Below, one piece after another: positions 47,446 to 56,849 of a stretch of DNA of 64,000 nucleotides. Origin of the DNA: Marinobacter sp. C7 (GTDB lineage: Bacteria; Pseudomonadota; Gammaproteobacteria; Pseudomonadales; Oleiphilaceae); the NCBI RefSeq assembly GCF_022343555.1, contig NZ_JAKQZH010000002.1, positions 868,001 to 932,000 of the forward strand, read 5' to 3'. How positions within the stretch are numbered: the stretch's first letter is position 1; each line of letters begins with the position of its first letter. A program made the translations under genes and the position numbers. The notes under the pieces are model-generated. The model ran no database searches, was not told where the DNA came from, and saw only the letters and a program-made list of their open reading frames with translations.

Positions 47446-48825
47446 ATGGAACTACCCCTCGCGGTGCGGCAGGCTCTTGGAGATTCTGCCCAACGCGTGT
47501 CACTGACGACGCTCAGTCAGGCCGATTCGCTGTCGGCATTGCGGATGTCGTTGCTCAGTGATGAACAGGGAAGCCTGCAGGTCATCTGTCGCAAACATGA
47601 CCTGATCGACCTCGAGCAGCTCAATCAGCAGCTGGGTCGTGATTTCCGGCTGATGGAACTATCTGAGCAGCGGCGCATTGTCGCACGGACCGGGCTGTCC
47701 GATCTGCCGCCGCTACCTTCGCTGACGGATCTGCCCACGGTAGTGGATTTCCGGGTCCGGGATCTGGATACGGTTGTGCTGGAACTGGGCGATGACAAAC
47801 TCGCGGTGTTGATGACAGCCAGTGATTTCCGGTCTCTGACCGAGGCGGCCTGGCACTGTTCCTTCGCAGTGGATCCCGCTACGATTCCGGCGTTCGGCAA
47901 AAGGACGTCCGGCGGCACCGAGCAATTTCATTCCAGCATCAAGAAATTCACCGCCCTGAGAATCCGGCAACGTCTGGAGGATACTCTCGAGTTACCCCCG
48001 ATGCCGGAAACGGCGCAGCGAATTGTTCATCTGAGAGTGGATCCCAACGCTGTTATGGGGGACCTGGTGGATGTTGTCGAGAGTGATCCCAGTCTCGCAG
48101 CCCAGGTGGTAAGTTGGGCTTCTTCTTCCTTTTATGGCGCGGCTGGCCATGTACGGTCGGTACACGATGCCGTTTCCCGGGTTCTGGGCTTTGATCTGGT
48201 CATGAACCTGGCCATGGGCCTGTCCATGGGGCGGGGGCTGAAGCAATCCAACGAGGGCCCCGAGAGCTATACAGGATATTGGCAACGGGCGCTCTGGCTG
48301 GCGCAGTCAGCCGGTATCCTGGCGAGTATGATGCCGCGGGGAACACGACCAACCTTCGGCCTGGCCTATCTGGCCGGCCTGCTGCACAACTTTGGCGAGC
48401 TGGCCCTTGCCCAGATCTTCCCGCCCCACCACAGGCTGGTAACCCGGGCGCAGGAAGTGAACCCGCACTTTGAACCGTCGGTCATCGAGTATTACCTGCT
48501 GGGCATCAGCCGGGACGATATCGCCGCCCGGTTGATGGAGAGCTGGGGGATGCCGGAGGAGGTCATCCAGGCAATCCGACATCAGAATGACCCTCTCTGC
48601 CAGGGGCCGCACGAGGTGTATCCAAAGTTGCTCTGGCTTGGGCAGCAGCATCTTGCAGCCTGCGGAATAACAGGAAGAGCCGCAGAGGATGTACCCGAGG
48701 CATTCTACGAGGCGCTGGGCCTGGACCCGGAGCGGGTCAGGAGACAGTTCGAAGAGTTGGCGAAAGGCAAAGACAGCATTCTCGCGATGACCGGAAATGC
48801 CGATACACCGCCGACCAGCCTCTGA
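47446..48825 (+). CDS. YbaK-like domain plus HDOD domain protein
   Basis: The product is a 459-residue cytoplasmic protein. Residues ~1-155 look like a YbaK/EbsC aminoacyl-tRNA deacylase-type fold (VICRKHDLIDLEQLNQQLGR; FRLMELSEQRRIVARTGLSD). Residues ~185-385 are an HDOD domain (LPPMPETAQRIVHLRVDPNA; VVESDPSLAAQVVSWASSSF; GLAYLAGLLHNFGELALAQI), in which the HD metal residues are not all kept (LLHN in place of HD). HDOD proteins act in signalling rather than hydrolysis. GGGAGA precedes the ATG. It follows recG by 15 bp. Whether the YbaK part edits tRNA or is regulatory is unknown. Confidence 0.82.
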   Translation: MELPLAVRQALGDSAQRVSLTTLSQADSLSALRMSLLSDEQGSLQVICRKHDLIDLEQLNQQLGRDFRLMELSEQRRIVARTGLSDLPPLPSLTDLPTVVDFRVRDLDTVVLELGDDKLAVLMTASDFRSLTEAAWHCSFAVDPATIPAFGKRTSGGTEQFHSSIKKFTALRIRQRLEDTLELPPMPETAQRIVHLRVDPNAVMGDLVDVVESDPSLAAQVVSWASSSFYGAAGHVRSVHDAVSRVLGFDLVMNLAMGLSMGRGLKQSNEGPESYTGYWQRALWLAQSAGILASMMPRGTRPTFGLAYLAGLLHNFGELALAQIFPPHHRLVTRAQEVNPHFEPSVIEYYLLGISRDDIAARLMESWGMPEEVIQAIRHQNDPLCQGPHEVYPKLLWLGQQHLAACGITGRAAEDVPEAFYEALGLDPERVRRQFEELAKGKDSILAMTGNADTPPTSL

Positions 48826-48831
48826 CCATCG

Positions 48832-48855
48832 AAAAAAGCCGGCCCAAGGGCCGGC
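48832..48855 (-). terminator. Intrinsic terminator facing the DUF2489 gene
   Basis: Arms GCCGGCCC / GGGCCGGC with a 2-nt loop are followed on the minus strand by TTTTTT. It would stop the minus-strand molybdopterin-enzyme/DUF2489 transcript, though it lies 275 bp past its stop. The rest of the 304-bp gap (48826-49129) is AT-rich with no gene or clear site. Confidence 0.7.
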
Positions 48856-49129
48856 AAGCTCACCCGCTTTTGCAGAGTCGTCCTAACTTATCAGGAGAAA
48901 ACAACGTAGGGTGTTACCGCCGCAGATTTTGGCACCACCCTGTTTTCAATTTAGATCAGGAAGACAAAAAGAAAAGTCAATAGGTCGGGAAATGAAAGGT
49001 ATGAGTCGTGCGTCAGTTTTACCGGGTTGTCGAACCCATTGATTTCGCTTGGTAAAACTGGGGATATCCCAAGATGACAATTACAAACTGTTACAAAAAG
49101 GAGGTCGGACCAGTTCGACTATTCTCCAG

Positions 49130-49588
49130 TCATTCGAACTGGTGATGGCGGATGGCGGTCGCCGCCCGACGGATTTCGTCGGCGTAGGCCTTTTCGACTT
49201 CGAAGCGTTCCCTGTCCATTTTCTCGACGAACCGGGTGTCAGTCGCCTGTCTTGCACGATGTGTCGGCATGTGCTCGAGCTTCTCATGGACCGTCAGGAA
49301 GACCCGGAAAGGAGCCTCTTCCAGCAGGTCCGGAGCCACATGATCCAGCAATCCCTTGATCCGAAGACAGGCCTCGGAGTATTCGATCTGGTCCTCTTCA
49401 ACGGCCATGGCGATAACACGGATACTGCTAATCATGTCTTTACGTCGTTTCGCCTGAAACTCCCGGGCTTTTTGCTGGCGCCGGCGGCCCTCGGAGAGAG
49501 TTTTCGTCTGCTTCCGTATGAACCAGAGCAGGCAGGCTATGGCAATCAGGCCGGTAATGATCAGCGTCCACTGTAGCCACAGGGGCAT
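49130..49588 (-). CDS. DUF2489 membrane-anchored protein
   Basis: The product is a 152-residue protein with one N-terminal membrane anchor (WLQWTLIITGLIAIACLLWF) and a cytoplasmic helical domain (REFQAKRRKDMISSIRVIAM; EDQIEYSEACLRIKGLLDHV; the FEVEKAYADEIRRAATAI end) that fits DUF2489. Function is unknown. It begins 17 bp after the molybdopterin enzyme gene and probably shares its transcript. Confidence 0.82.
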   Translation of the reverse strand: MPLWLQWTLIITGLIAIACLLWFIRKQTKTLSEGRRRQQKAREFQAKRRKDMISSIRVIAMAVEEDQIEYSEACLRIKGLLDHVAPDLLEEAPFRVFLTVHEKLEHMPTHRARQATDTRFVEKMDRERFEVEKAYADEIRRAATAIRHHQFE

Positions 49589-49605
49589 GATGTCTCCTTA
49601 GGTGA

Positions 49606-51900
49606 TCAGGCGGATCGGCGTTGCTTTCCGGATCGCCAGACTTTGACAGTAACTGTCTGACCATTCAATACGGAAGTTCCCGACAACTGGTCTATCTGAT
49701 GATCCTCCAGCACGTCATTGATCGACGCGCCGGCATGCGCACTTGCGACCGAGAGGCCGGTGCCTTGACGGTTGTGCCCCCAGCCGTGGGGGATCGAGAC
49801 GACACCCGGCATGATGTCCGGGGTCACCTCCACCGGCAGTACAATGGTCTGTCCGGCTCCCCGGACTTCGGCAGATTCTCCGGCTTGAAGGCCGAGACGT
49901 TTGGCATCGTCGGGGTGGAGCATCAATGTGCAGCGCTCCTTGCCTTTGACCAGCCGGCGACTGTTGTGCATCCAGGAGTTATTGCTGCGTACGTGTCGGC
50001 GGCCGATCAGCGACAACTGGCTGTCCGGCGTTGAGGCCAGATGTTTGTGAAGGCGGCCGAGATCCTGCAGATAGCGCCGGGGCGCAAGGTGAATCAGCCC
50101 GTCCCGGGTAAACAGCCGGTCCGGCAGCGATGGTTGCAGTGGGCCCAGGTCCACCCCATGGGGATTGTCCCTGAGTGCCGACAGGGATAATCCCTTGGGC
50201 AGGGCGTTCCACTGCCGGTTTACCGGGCTCAGCTGCGCCAGACCCCGAAGCGGATGGCGCTCGGGCAGGATATCCAGAACCAGATCGACCGCGGGCTGGA
50301 GAAACTTCCTGGCCGGCCCGGTGTCAGCGCCATAGGGGCCTGAGCGCAGTAACAGATCCAGGATTGGATCGGGGCCGATCTGCTTGAAAGCGCGCCAGCC
50401 CAGCTCGGATCGCAGCGGTAGCCGGCCCCCCTTGCGTTGCTGTTCCAGACGGTGGGCGAGCTCGAGAAGGATCTGCCAGTCGTGGCGGGTATCATCCTGC
50501 GGCTCAAAAAGGGCTTCACTGTATTTGGCGTAGTTGCGTACCGCGAACATGCTGAAAATCAGGTCGTAATGGCTTCGCTCCAGGGCAGCAGTGGGTGGCA
50601 GGATGACATCCGCATGGCGGGTGGTCTCGTTCAGGTAGTAGTCCACCGACACCATGAAATCAAGACTCTCGAACGCCTCCTCCAGGCGGCGGCCGTTGGG
50701 GCTGGACAGGGCCGGGTTACCGGCAACGGTCACAAAGGCGCGGATCTGGCCGTCGCCCGGAGTAAGAATTTCGTCAGCCATGGTGCTGGCGGGATATTCA
50801 CCGGCAAACTCGGGTAGGTTCCGGACCCGACTTCGACGCTTGTCGAAATGGCCGTTCTGACCGCTCATGGCGCCCAGTGCCACCAGGTCAATGGCCGGCT
50901 GCGTAAACAGTACCCCGCCCACCGAGTCGAGTTTGCCGGTCAGGATGTTCAGACAATAGGTCAGCCAGGTGGCAATGCCGCCAAACGCCTGGGTGCTGGT
51001 GCCCATCCTGGAATACAGCGCAGCCTTGCGGGTGCCGGCCAGCTGCCGGGCCAGGTCCCGGATTACCTCGGGCTCCATACCGGTGTGGGCGCTTACCGCT
51101 TCCGGTGTGTAAGGAACTGCTGCCAGTTGCAGCAGTTCAAGGTCCTTGACCAGGCGCTCTGCCGGCCCGGGATCGACCAGGTTTTCCTCGAACAGGGTGT
51201 TCACCATGGCCATCAGCAACAGCGCGTCGTTACCCGGTCGGATAAAGTGAAACTCATCGGCCAGTTTGGCGGTTTCGGTGCGCCGGGGGTCGATCACCAC
51301 CAGTTTGCCGCCCTTTTGTTTGAGGCTCTTCAGACGGCCCCGTACATCCGGTACGGTCATCAGACTGCCGTTCGAGGCCATGGGGTTGGCGCCGATGCAG
51401 ATAAACAGGTCGGTGTTGTCGATATCCGGAATGGGGAACAGGATCTGGTGTCCGAACATTTCCAGGCTGGCCAGCATGTGGGGCAACTGGTCATTGGATG
51501 TGGCGGAAAACCGGTTCTGACTGCCGATGGCGCGCAGGAATGGCATGGTCGCGACCAGTGAACCGTGATTGTGGACGTTGGGGTTGCCCAGGTAGACCCC
51601 GATACTGTTGCGGCCGTGCTCCTTCCGCGTCTGGTGCAGGCGCCGGGCCACCAGGTCAAAAGCCTCCTCCCAGCCGATTTTCTGCCAGCCATCGGCCGTC
51701 TTCCGGATGGGCTGGCGTAGCCGCTCCGGGTCCTCATGCAGATCCTGCAGTGCAACGGCTTTCGGACAGATATGCCCCTGGCTGAGGGGATCATTGTCAT
51801 CACCCTTGATGGCGGCAATGCGGCCGTCCTTGACCTCGATGGCAACGCCGCACATGGCCTCGCAGAGATGGCAGGTGCGGAAATGGGTGCCGTTTTCCAT
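49606..51900 (-). CDS. Molybdopterin-dependent oxidoreductase with [4Fe-4S] cluster
   Basis: The product is a 764-residue DMSO-reductase-family enzyme, apparently cytoplasmic (no Tat signal). The cluster ligands are C10, C13, C17 and C45 (RTCHLCEAMCGVAIEV; GHICPKA). Molybdopterin-binding blocks include ICIGANPMASNGSLMTVPDV near 168, VVIDPRRTETAKLADEFHFI near 200, NPALSSPNGRRLEEAFESLD near 410 and a C-terminal dinucleotide domain (GLQAGESAEVRGAGQTIVLP). At the usual Mo-ligand position (~133-141) there is SATSNDQLPH and no Cys, so the metal ligand may be Ser or Asp. The substrate is unknown; no partner electron-transfer subunit is nearby. Confidence 0.85.
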   Translation of the reverse strand: MENGTHFRTCHLCEAMCGVAIEVKDGRIAAIKGDDNDPLSQGHICPKAVALQDLHEDPERLRQPIRKTADGWQKIGWEEAFDLVARRLHQTRKEHGRNSIGVYLGNPNVHNHGSLVATMPFLRAIGSQNRFSATSNDQLPHMLASLEMFGHQILFPIPDIDNTDLFICIGANPMASNGSLMTVPDVRGRLKSLKQKGGKLVVIDPRRTETAKLADEFHFIRPGNDALLLMAMVNTLFEENLVDPGPAERLVKDLELLQLAAVPYTPEAVSAHTGMEPEVIRDLARQLAGTRKAALYSRMGTSTQAFGGIATWLTYCLNILTGKLDSVGGVLFTQPAIDLVALGAMSGQNGHFDKRRSRVRNLPEFAGEYPASTMADEILTPGDGQIRAFVTVAGNPALSSPNGRRLEEAFESLDFMVSVDYYLNETTRHADVILPPTAALERSHYDLIFSMFAVRNYAKYSEALFEPQDDTRHDWQILLELAHRLEQQRKGGRLPLRSELGWRAFKQIGPDPILDLLLRSGPYGADTGPARKFLQPAVDLVLDILPERHPLRGLAQLSPVNRQWNALPKGLSLSALRDNPHGVDLGPLQPSLPDRLFTRDGLIHLAPRRYLQDLGRLHKHLASTPDSQLSLIGRRHVRSNNSWMHNSRRLVKGKERCTLMLHPDDAKRLGLQAGESAEVRGAGQTIVLPVEVTPDIMPGVVSIPHGWGHNRQGTGLSVASAHAGASINDVLEDHQIDQLSGTSVLNGQTVTVKVWRSGKQRRSA

Positions 51901-52050
51901 GGGATCCCCCGGGATTGTTATTGTGTCAGCAGGTTTCGTTGTGCAACCAGATTATCAGGTTTGGTGGGGGAGGGGAAAAGTCAGGAGGGGACAACTCCAT
52001 AAAAAAGGCCAGTCCGGAGACTGGCCCAAGCGGAGACAGAACATGCCTGA

Positions 52051-55000
52051 CTAATACTTCTTGGGGATCTCCTTTATGGGGTTGGAGATGAAGTTCAGAT
52101 AAATGCCACCCACGGGGATTTGCAGGGGGATGTCGGCTACACCTCCGCCGCCAATTTGAACATTAATGGGTGCCACAGCGGTGTTCCGTTGCTCGATCTG
52201 CATGCGGCCGTCGTCGAAGAAGGTGATCGGACCGTCCAGAATGAGCTGAATCGGGTAGCTGTAGAGGTTGTGCTCTGCAATTCCCTCAAGGGGCGCCAGA
52301 TTGGGTGCATCCAGCGTCAGATTGGCAACGGTGCTGAAGTAGGGTCGCCCGTCGCTACCCTCGGAGATCAGGCCTTCAACCAATCCCAATGGGTTGTCTT
52401 CGGTTGGCTCGCCGTAGGTCATGCGGATGATCTGAGGGCCCGTGGGCTCCTCTATTTCTGCCAGTGCAAGGAAATCTGCATCTGCCTTCAAGAATACGCT
52501 CGCGGATGAGGCGACCAACATGGTCGGGTAGAGCAGCACCCGCACACCGATGTTGTTGCCGGCTTCATCGAACGCCGGGCCGACGACTTCCGTATCGAGA
52601 CCGTAGGTCTGATAGATGAATTTGTTGTCCGGACAATCGGCCCCGGTGGTTGAGCATCCGACCCGAGCGTCGGCGCCGCCACCAAGTAACCTTGCTCGCT
52701 GGTTGACTACGCCAAGTTTGCCGGCATTGGCAGAGGGCAGGAAACCCCCGTCGCCATCCGGTTCGTGAGCGAAAGGCTCCAGGCAGTTCGTGCTGCCGGG
52801 TGCATCGCAGTCGATGACATAGTTGGAATTCGTATCCCGGATAGGCAGGTTACGCAGTGGCGTAAAGACGCTGGATTGCTCGTCCTGACCGGTGAAGTAA
52901 ATGGTCAGGTTCGGCCCCCCTACATCGGTCGGGTCAACCAGAACATCGGTCTGTAGGGGCAGATTCTCTTCCGAGCAGACGTAATCTCCGGTGCCGCAAT
53001 CGCCGTTTGCAGCTGATTTCAGGGTGTAGCGGTAGGTTGCGCCAACCTCCCAGGCAGCATCCGGGAAAAAGCGGACCCGTTGATTGCTCTTGTTCAGCCG
53101 GCCACTGATGACCTGCTCGCTGCCAACTGCGCCTGGAGCAGCGGGGTCGGAGATTTTTTCAACCACAAATGTGTTGGAATTGATGGTTGAAAGATCCATC
53201 GATTGCGAGAATTGCACCACAATCGGCCGGTCTTCCGGCAGGGTAGTAACCGGTAGCTGATCACGTACCGTATCCGCTGGCGCTGCGTCCACGCAGGTTC
53301 CATGACTGCCGTTCGGGAGGTCAAGATTCTCTGTCACGCATGGGTAGCCGGGGTAAGTGGTTAGAGCTATGGGAGAGGCAAATGGTGCCTCAGAACCATC
53401 TTTTATTGCCGGAAGGGCAAAGTTCAATGACTGTGACGCAGCGCTATTGCCGGCGAGATCAGTCAAAGAGGTGCTTATCGCCAGGGTGTAATCAACACCA
53501 TGCTTCAGGCCGCCCTGGGGGTTGATTGCTACGGTTGTGCCGTCAAGCCGGGTTTCTACGGGCACGGTATTCGCGTTGCCTGCGTAGAGGGTGAATGCAC
53601 TCTCGAGACTGTCTCCGTCGAGAGGTTCATCAAAATTCAGCACTATCGGATCTCCCGGGCGCTGCATCTGATCACGATCACCCGGAATGGCTGAATCCGG
53701 CCCGGGCATCCAGCTGACCAGAGTCGGACCGGTGCTGTCAGGCTCCCACAGCCCTTCGGCGTCCAGTGCCGAGTCGGTGTCAGTCGCCGCTTCGATACGG
53801 AAGGCAATGGTCGAGTCGGTAAACTCCTGGCCAAGCAGGTTCGGCTCTACAACACCGATGGCATCAATTGTCAGCACACCATCCTCAACCACTGCAATAC
53901 CGCTGAGCTCCACGCCGAGCAGGTTCTGGGACAGGGACGCGTTCGGCTGTGCCTCTTCGGTGTTCATGGCCACGTCCATAAAAAGTTTTACATGGCGCGG
54001 CGCGTTGAGGTCATCGGTATAGGGATTGGGCAACAGGTAACCGCTGGCGTCCGAGAGCATGGTGACCTTGATGTTGCCGGTCTGCTGAATCACCCCGGTT
54101 TCCGGGTTGATGATCGGCACAGTACCGTTGATCTTTACGTCCAGGCTGCTGCTGTTCAACACGCTGGTGCGTGGAACCCGCAGGGGCAGTGGCTCGTCGG
54201 CTTCAAACGCGGGTGCGTAGGCAAGCTCGGCGAAGAGGCCTCCTGTCTGCTGGGAGGGTCCGGCGGTGCCCTGCAGCACTGAGTTCAGTGTGACGCCATT
54301 GATGATCTGACCGTTCAGCCTGGAGGTCTGGGGTTCTTGTCCTTCGAGCAGTCCCGAATCAATGACTTCCTGGAACAGCACGACTGTGGGACCGGTCTCC
54401 CGGACGGTGAAGCTCTTGTCAAAGTCCAGCGTGGTGCCCGGACTGGTCAGACTCGGGAGCCCGGAAATGCGCAGTGTGTAGGTTGCCCCGGCCATGAGTT
54501 CGTCGGCCTTGGTGCCGCATTGCGCCGGCTCGTCGGTGAGGCAGGGATCGACAGTGATCCGGCGCTGGTCAACAAGGATTTTGGCCGGTACTTCGTTGCC
54601 GCTACTGTCTTCGAGTCGGATGCTGCCCCCCATTTTCTCCCACTCGGGGTGGATCGGCTGGGTAAGAACAAGCCGGAAACTGGAGAAGTCCATTGGCTGC
54701 AATTCGCCGTCAGGGGAGGGAGTCATCTCCGACACGGTGAAATTCGCAGCCAGGTTGTCCTCACTGGCAATGCCGGTGAAGCCTGCCCGCGTGCTGAACT
54801 GAATGCCCTCCGGGCCCTCGGCATTTGGCGTGGCGACAGGGTTCGCGTTGGCGACGGTGAGAGCTTCGGCGAAGGAGATCGAATACTCGGTGCCCGTCGC
54901 CAGCTTGCTGGCGGGTGATAGCTTGAGGCTGCGTCCGCCGTCCACTTTGGTCACAGTGAAGTCGACGTTGCCTGAGTCACCCTCGATCAGGATTTTGTTC

Positions 55001-55203
55001 CGGATGTCCGCTTCTGCATCGGCGATCGCATGGGAGAAGCGAATCACAATGTCCGACTTTGGGCTGATTCCGGTCTGGCCGTCGGCGGGATAGGAGTAGA
55101 CGACCGAGCCGGAGGGAACATCCGCTTTCATCGATTGCTCCTCACCCCCACAGGCAGCGAGCAAAATGGCGGGGACGAGTGCCAGGGTCTTGTTGTACTT
55201 CAT
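52051..55203 (-). CDS. Large lipoprotein with Ig-like domains (AupB-like)
   Basis: The product is a 1050-residue lipoprotein. The lipobox is LVPAILLAACGGEE with Cys19; residue +2 is Gly, so the Asp inner-membrane retention signal is absent. Repeated SbsA/BIg_5-like folds are visible near 30-130 (VYSYPADGQTGISPKSDIVI), 500-610 (PIVLNFDEPLDGDSLESAFT) and 655-760 (RPIVVQFSQSMDLSTINSNT). It ends in VGGIYLNFISNPIKEIPKKY. It starts 14 bp after a FadL-family gene, a two-gene operon like aupA-aupB of Marinobacter alkane uptake; identity to AupB is inferred from context, not shown. Confidence 0.72.
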   Translation of the reverse strand: MKYNKTLALVPAILLAACGGEEQSMKADVPSGSVVYSYPADGQTGISPKSDIVIRFSHAIADAEADIRNKILIEGDSGNVDFTVTKVDGGRSLKLSPASKLATGTEYSISFAEALTVANANPVATPNAEGPEGIQFSTRAGFTGIASEDNLAANFTVSEMTPSPDGELQPMDFSSFRLVLTQPIHPEWEKMGGSIRLEDSSGNEVPAKILVDQRRITVDPCLTDEPAQCGTKADELMAGATYTLRISGLPSLTSPGTTLDFDKSFTVRETGPTVVLFQEVIDSGLLEGQEPQTSRLNGQIINGVTLNSVLQGTAGPSQQTGGLFAELAYAPAFEADEPLPLRVPRTSVLNSSSLDVKINGTVPIINPETGVIQQTGNIKVTMLSDASGYLLPNPYTDDLNAPRHVKLFMDVAMNTEEAQPNASLSQNLLGVELSGIAVVEDGVLTIDAIGVVEPNLLGQEFTDSTIAFRIEAATDTDSALDAEGLWEPDSTGPTLVSWMPGPDSAIPGDRDQMQRPGDPIVLNFDEPLDGDSLESAFTLYAGNANTVPVETRLDGTTVAINPQGGLKHGVDYTLAISTSLTDLAGNSAASQSLNFALPAIKDGSEAPFASPIALTTYPGYPCVTENLDLPNGSHGTCVDAAPADTVRDQLPVTTLPEDRPIVVQFSQSMDLSTINSNTFVVEKISDPAAPGAVGSEQVISGRLNKSNQRVRFFPDAAWEVGATYRYTLKSAANGDCGTGDYVCSEENLPLQTDVLVDPTDVGGPNLTIYFTGQDEQSSVFTPLRNLPIRDTNSNYVIDCDAPGSTNCLEPFAHEPDGDGGFLPSANAGKLGVVNQRARLLGGGADARVGCSTTGADCPDNKFIYQTYGLDTEVVGPAFDEAGNNIGVRVLLYPTMLVASSASVFLKADADFLALAEIEEPTGPQIIRMTYGEPTEDNPLGLVEGLISEGSDGRPYFSTVANLTLDAPNLAPLEGIAEHNLYSYPIQLILDGPITFFDDGRMQIEQRNTAVAPINVQIGGGGVADIPLQIPVGGIYLNFISNPIKEIPKKY

Positions 55204-55217
55204 GGCTGTACCTCTCC

Positions 55218-56555
55218 TCAGAACTTCAGGGTGATGGAGCCGCTGACCACGTGGACATCGCCATCGGCTTTCACGTCAGTCTCGTTGCCGTCGTAATCCA
55301 CCAGAGTGAAATCACGCTCCTGCAGCTGTTGATACTGGTAGCCCAGGTCGAGCCGGACCGGGTAGGCCAGCAGGCGGGTGCGGTCGTAGGTGGCGCTGAC
55401 GCCGAGGCCGATGACGATCTTGTCGGTGTCGAGGTAGTTGATTTCGGGGTTGCGGGTGGATTTGAGTGGGGACTCCTCATAGGCCACCCCGCCGCGGAGG
55501 GCGAAGTTCTTGTTGAGCTGGTATTCGCCACCGATACGCGGAATCAGGATATCGTCGAACTCGATCCGGCTGGCCGGGGCCACCGAGCCCTGGTCCTTGA
55601 TGCTGTCGGCAGCAAACTCGTCTTCCAGCTCGGACCAGTTTTGCTGCTCGATGCTGCCGCCAATCCGCCAGTTTTCACCCTGGTACTGGGTACCAATGCC
55701 GAAGGTTTCCGGCTGGAAGGAATCGATGGTGGAGACCGCCAGGCTCAGGCCCGGCTCCGGAATGGTCTGGGTGACGATGATGTTGGAATCAATGGAGGTC
55801 GAGGCTGACGACTTGGTCCGGTAGATGAGAGCAGACTCCCAGCCATCCAGAAAGCACCCACCGTCAGGGCAGAAGGTGCTGCCGAGATCAATGTTGGTAC
55901 CGAGGATGGTTTTCAGTGAAGGCTCGGCATTGACAGAAAGGCGTTCACGGCTGGTCTCACCGCCCAGGGTGGATACGGCATCCAGGTTTGCGGTTGCATC
56001 CAGAGTGACACGAACTGAGGCCCCTGCAGAAATGCCTCGCCAGATCTGCGTGGCACCGCCGATATTCAGGAACAGCGGTTCCTTGCCATACTGCAGGAAC
56101 TGGCCGGTCTCAGTGGTCTCGGAGCTGAATGCAAGCATTTCCTTACCGTACTTCTCGACGCCGGCAATAAAGCCGAGGTAGATCGGGTGATCGAAACGAG
56201 TGAGAGAGCCAAGGTTGGTCTTCATGCCGATCAGTACGTGTTGGCTGGGCGAGTTGGAGAGCACGTCACCGTCGGCATTCGGATTGGCGGAGCGCAATTC
56301 CTGTTCGGCGTGAAGAATGCCTGCGGTCAGTTCTCCACGGGTATCCTTGGTCAGGTAGGCCGGATTGTAATAGGTGGCAGAGACCTGATCGTTGAACATG
56401 GACAGGGACTGGGCGGTGGCAACGTCAACCGGCATTACACCGTAGGTGGTGCCGAGGTTGCCCATGCTGGCACTGGCTGACAGTGAAACGCCGGCGGATA
56501 CCGCAGCGACTGCAAGGGACAGGGCCCGTACTGAAAACCGGGAGGTGGTTACCAT
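55218..56555 (-). CDS. FadL/OmpP1-family outer membrane protein (AupA-like)
   Basis: The product is a 445-residue outer membrane barrel. The signal peptide ends near residue 30 (AVSAGVSLSASASM). The mature part starts GNLGTTYGVMPVDVATAQSL, with YYNPAYLTKDTRGELTAGIL near 60, a cysteine-containing loop FCPDGGCFLDGWES near 230, and a terminal strand VVSGSITLKF ending in Phe. It differs clearly from the first FadL paralogue at 26.9 kb, which keeps the classic NEQS N-terminus. Its operon partner is the Ig-like lipoprotein. In Marinobacter such a pair (AupA/AupB) takes up micellar alkanes; assignment here is by analogy. Confidence 0.82.
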   Translation of the reverse strand: MVTTSRFSVRALSLAVAAVSAGVSLSASASMGNLGTTYGVMPVDVATAQSLSMFNDQVSATYYNPAYLTKDTRGELTAGILHAEQELRSANPNADGDVLSNSPSQHVLIGMKTNLGSLTRFDHPIYLGFIAGVEKYGKEMLAFSSETTETGQFLQYGKEPLFLNIGGATQIWRGISAGASVRVTLDATANLDAVSTLGGETSRERLSVNAEPSLKTILGTNIDLGSTFCPDGGCFLDGWESALIYRTKSSASTSIDSNIIVTQTIPEPGLSLAVSTIDSFQPETFGIGTQYQGENWRIGGSIEQQNWSELEDEFAADSIKDQGSVAPASRIEFDDILIPRIGGEYQLNKNFALRGGVAYEESPLKSTRNPEINYLDTDKIVIGLGVSATYDRTRLLAYPVRLDLGYQYQQLQERDFTLVDYDGNETDVKADGDVHVVSGSITLKF

Positions 56556-56797
56556 TGATACACTCCATCATTTCGTTGTTTTTGTCCGTGCGCCTGTGGT
56601 TCCTGGGGGCGCCACGCTGGTTCAGGGTTGCAGTGTATGTGGCTTGTCTTTTCGGGACTTTGGCTTTTTTGACACAGATCAGTGTCTGTAGAACCACGTA
56701 TGTTAGGCGTCAGGTCCAAAAATAACCGGAATACATGGCGTTATCAGGTTCAGGCCTGTTTGTTTTTGTAGTCGGATGTTTCCGGGAAGGAATGAAA

Positions 56798-56820
56798 AAG
56801 GCTCCTCGGGGAGGAGCCTT
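56798..56820 (-). terminator. Intrinsic terminator after the PEP-CTERM gene
   Basis: Perfect 10-bp arms (AAGGCTCCTC / GAGGAGCCTT), 3-nt loop and TTTTTCATT on the minus strand, 30 bp beyond the PEP-CTERM gene stop. Confidence 0.85.
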
Positions 56821-56849
56821 GGTAGGAGTGTAAAGAAAGTCGACTCTTT

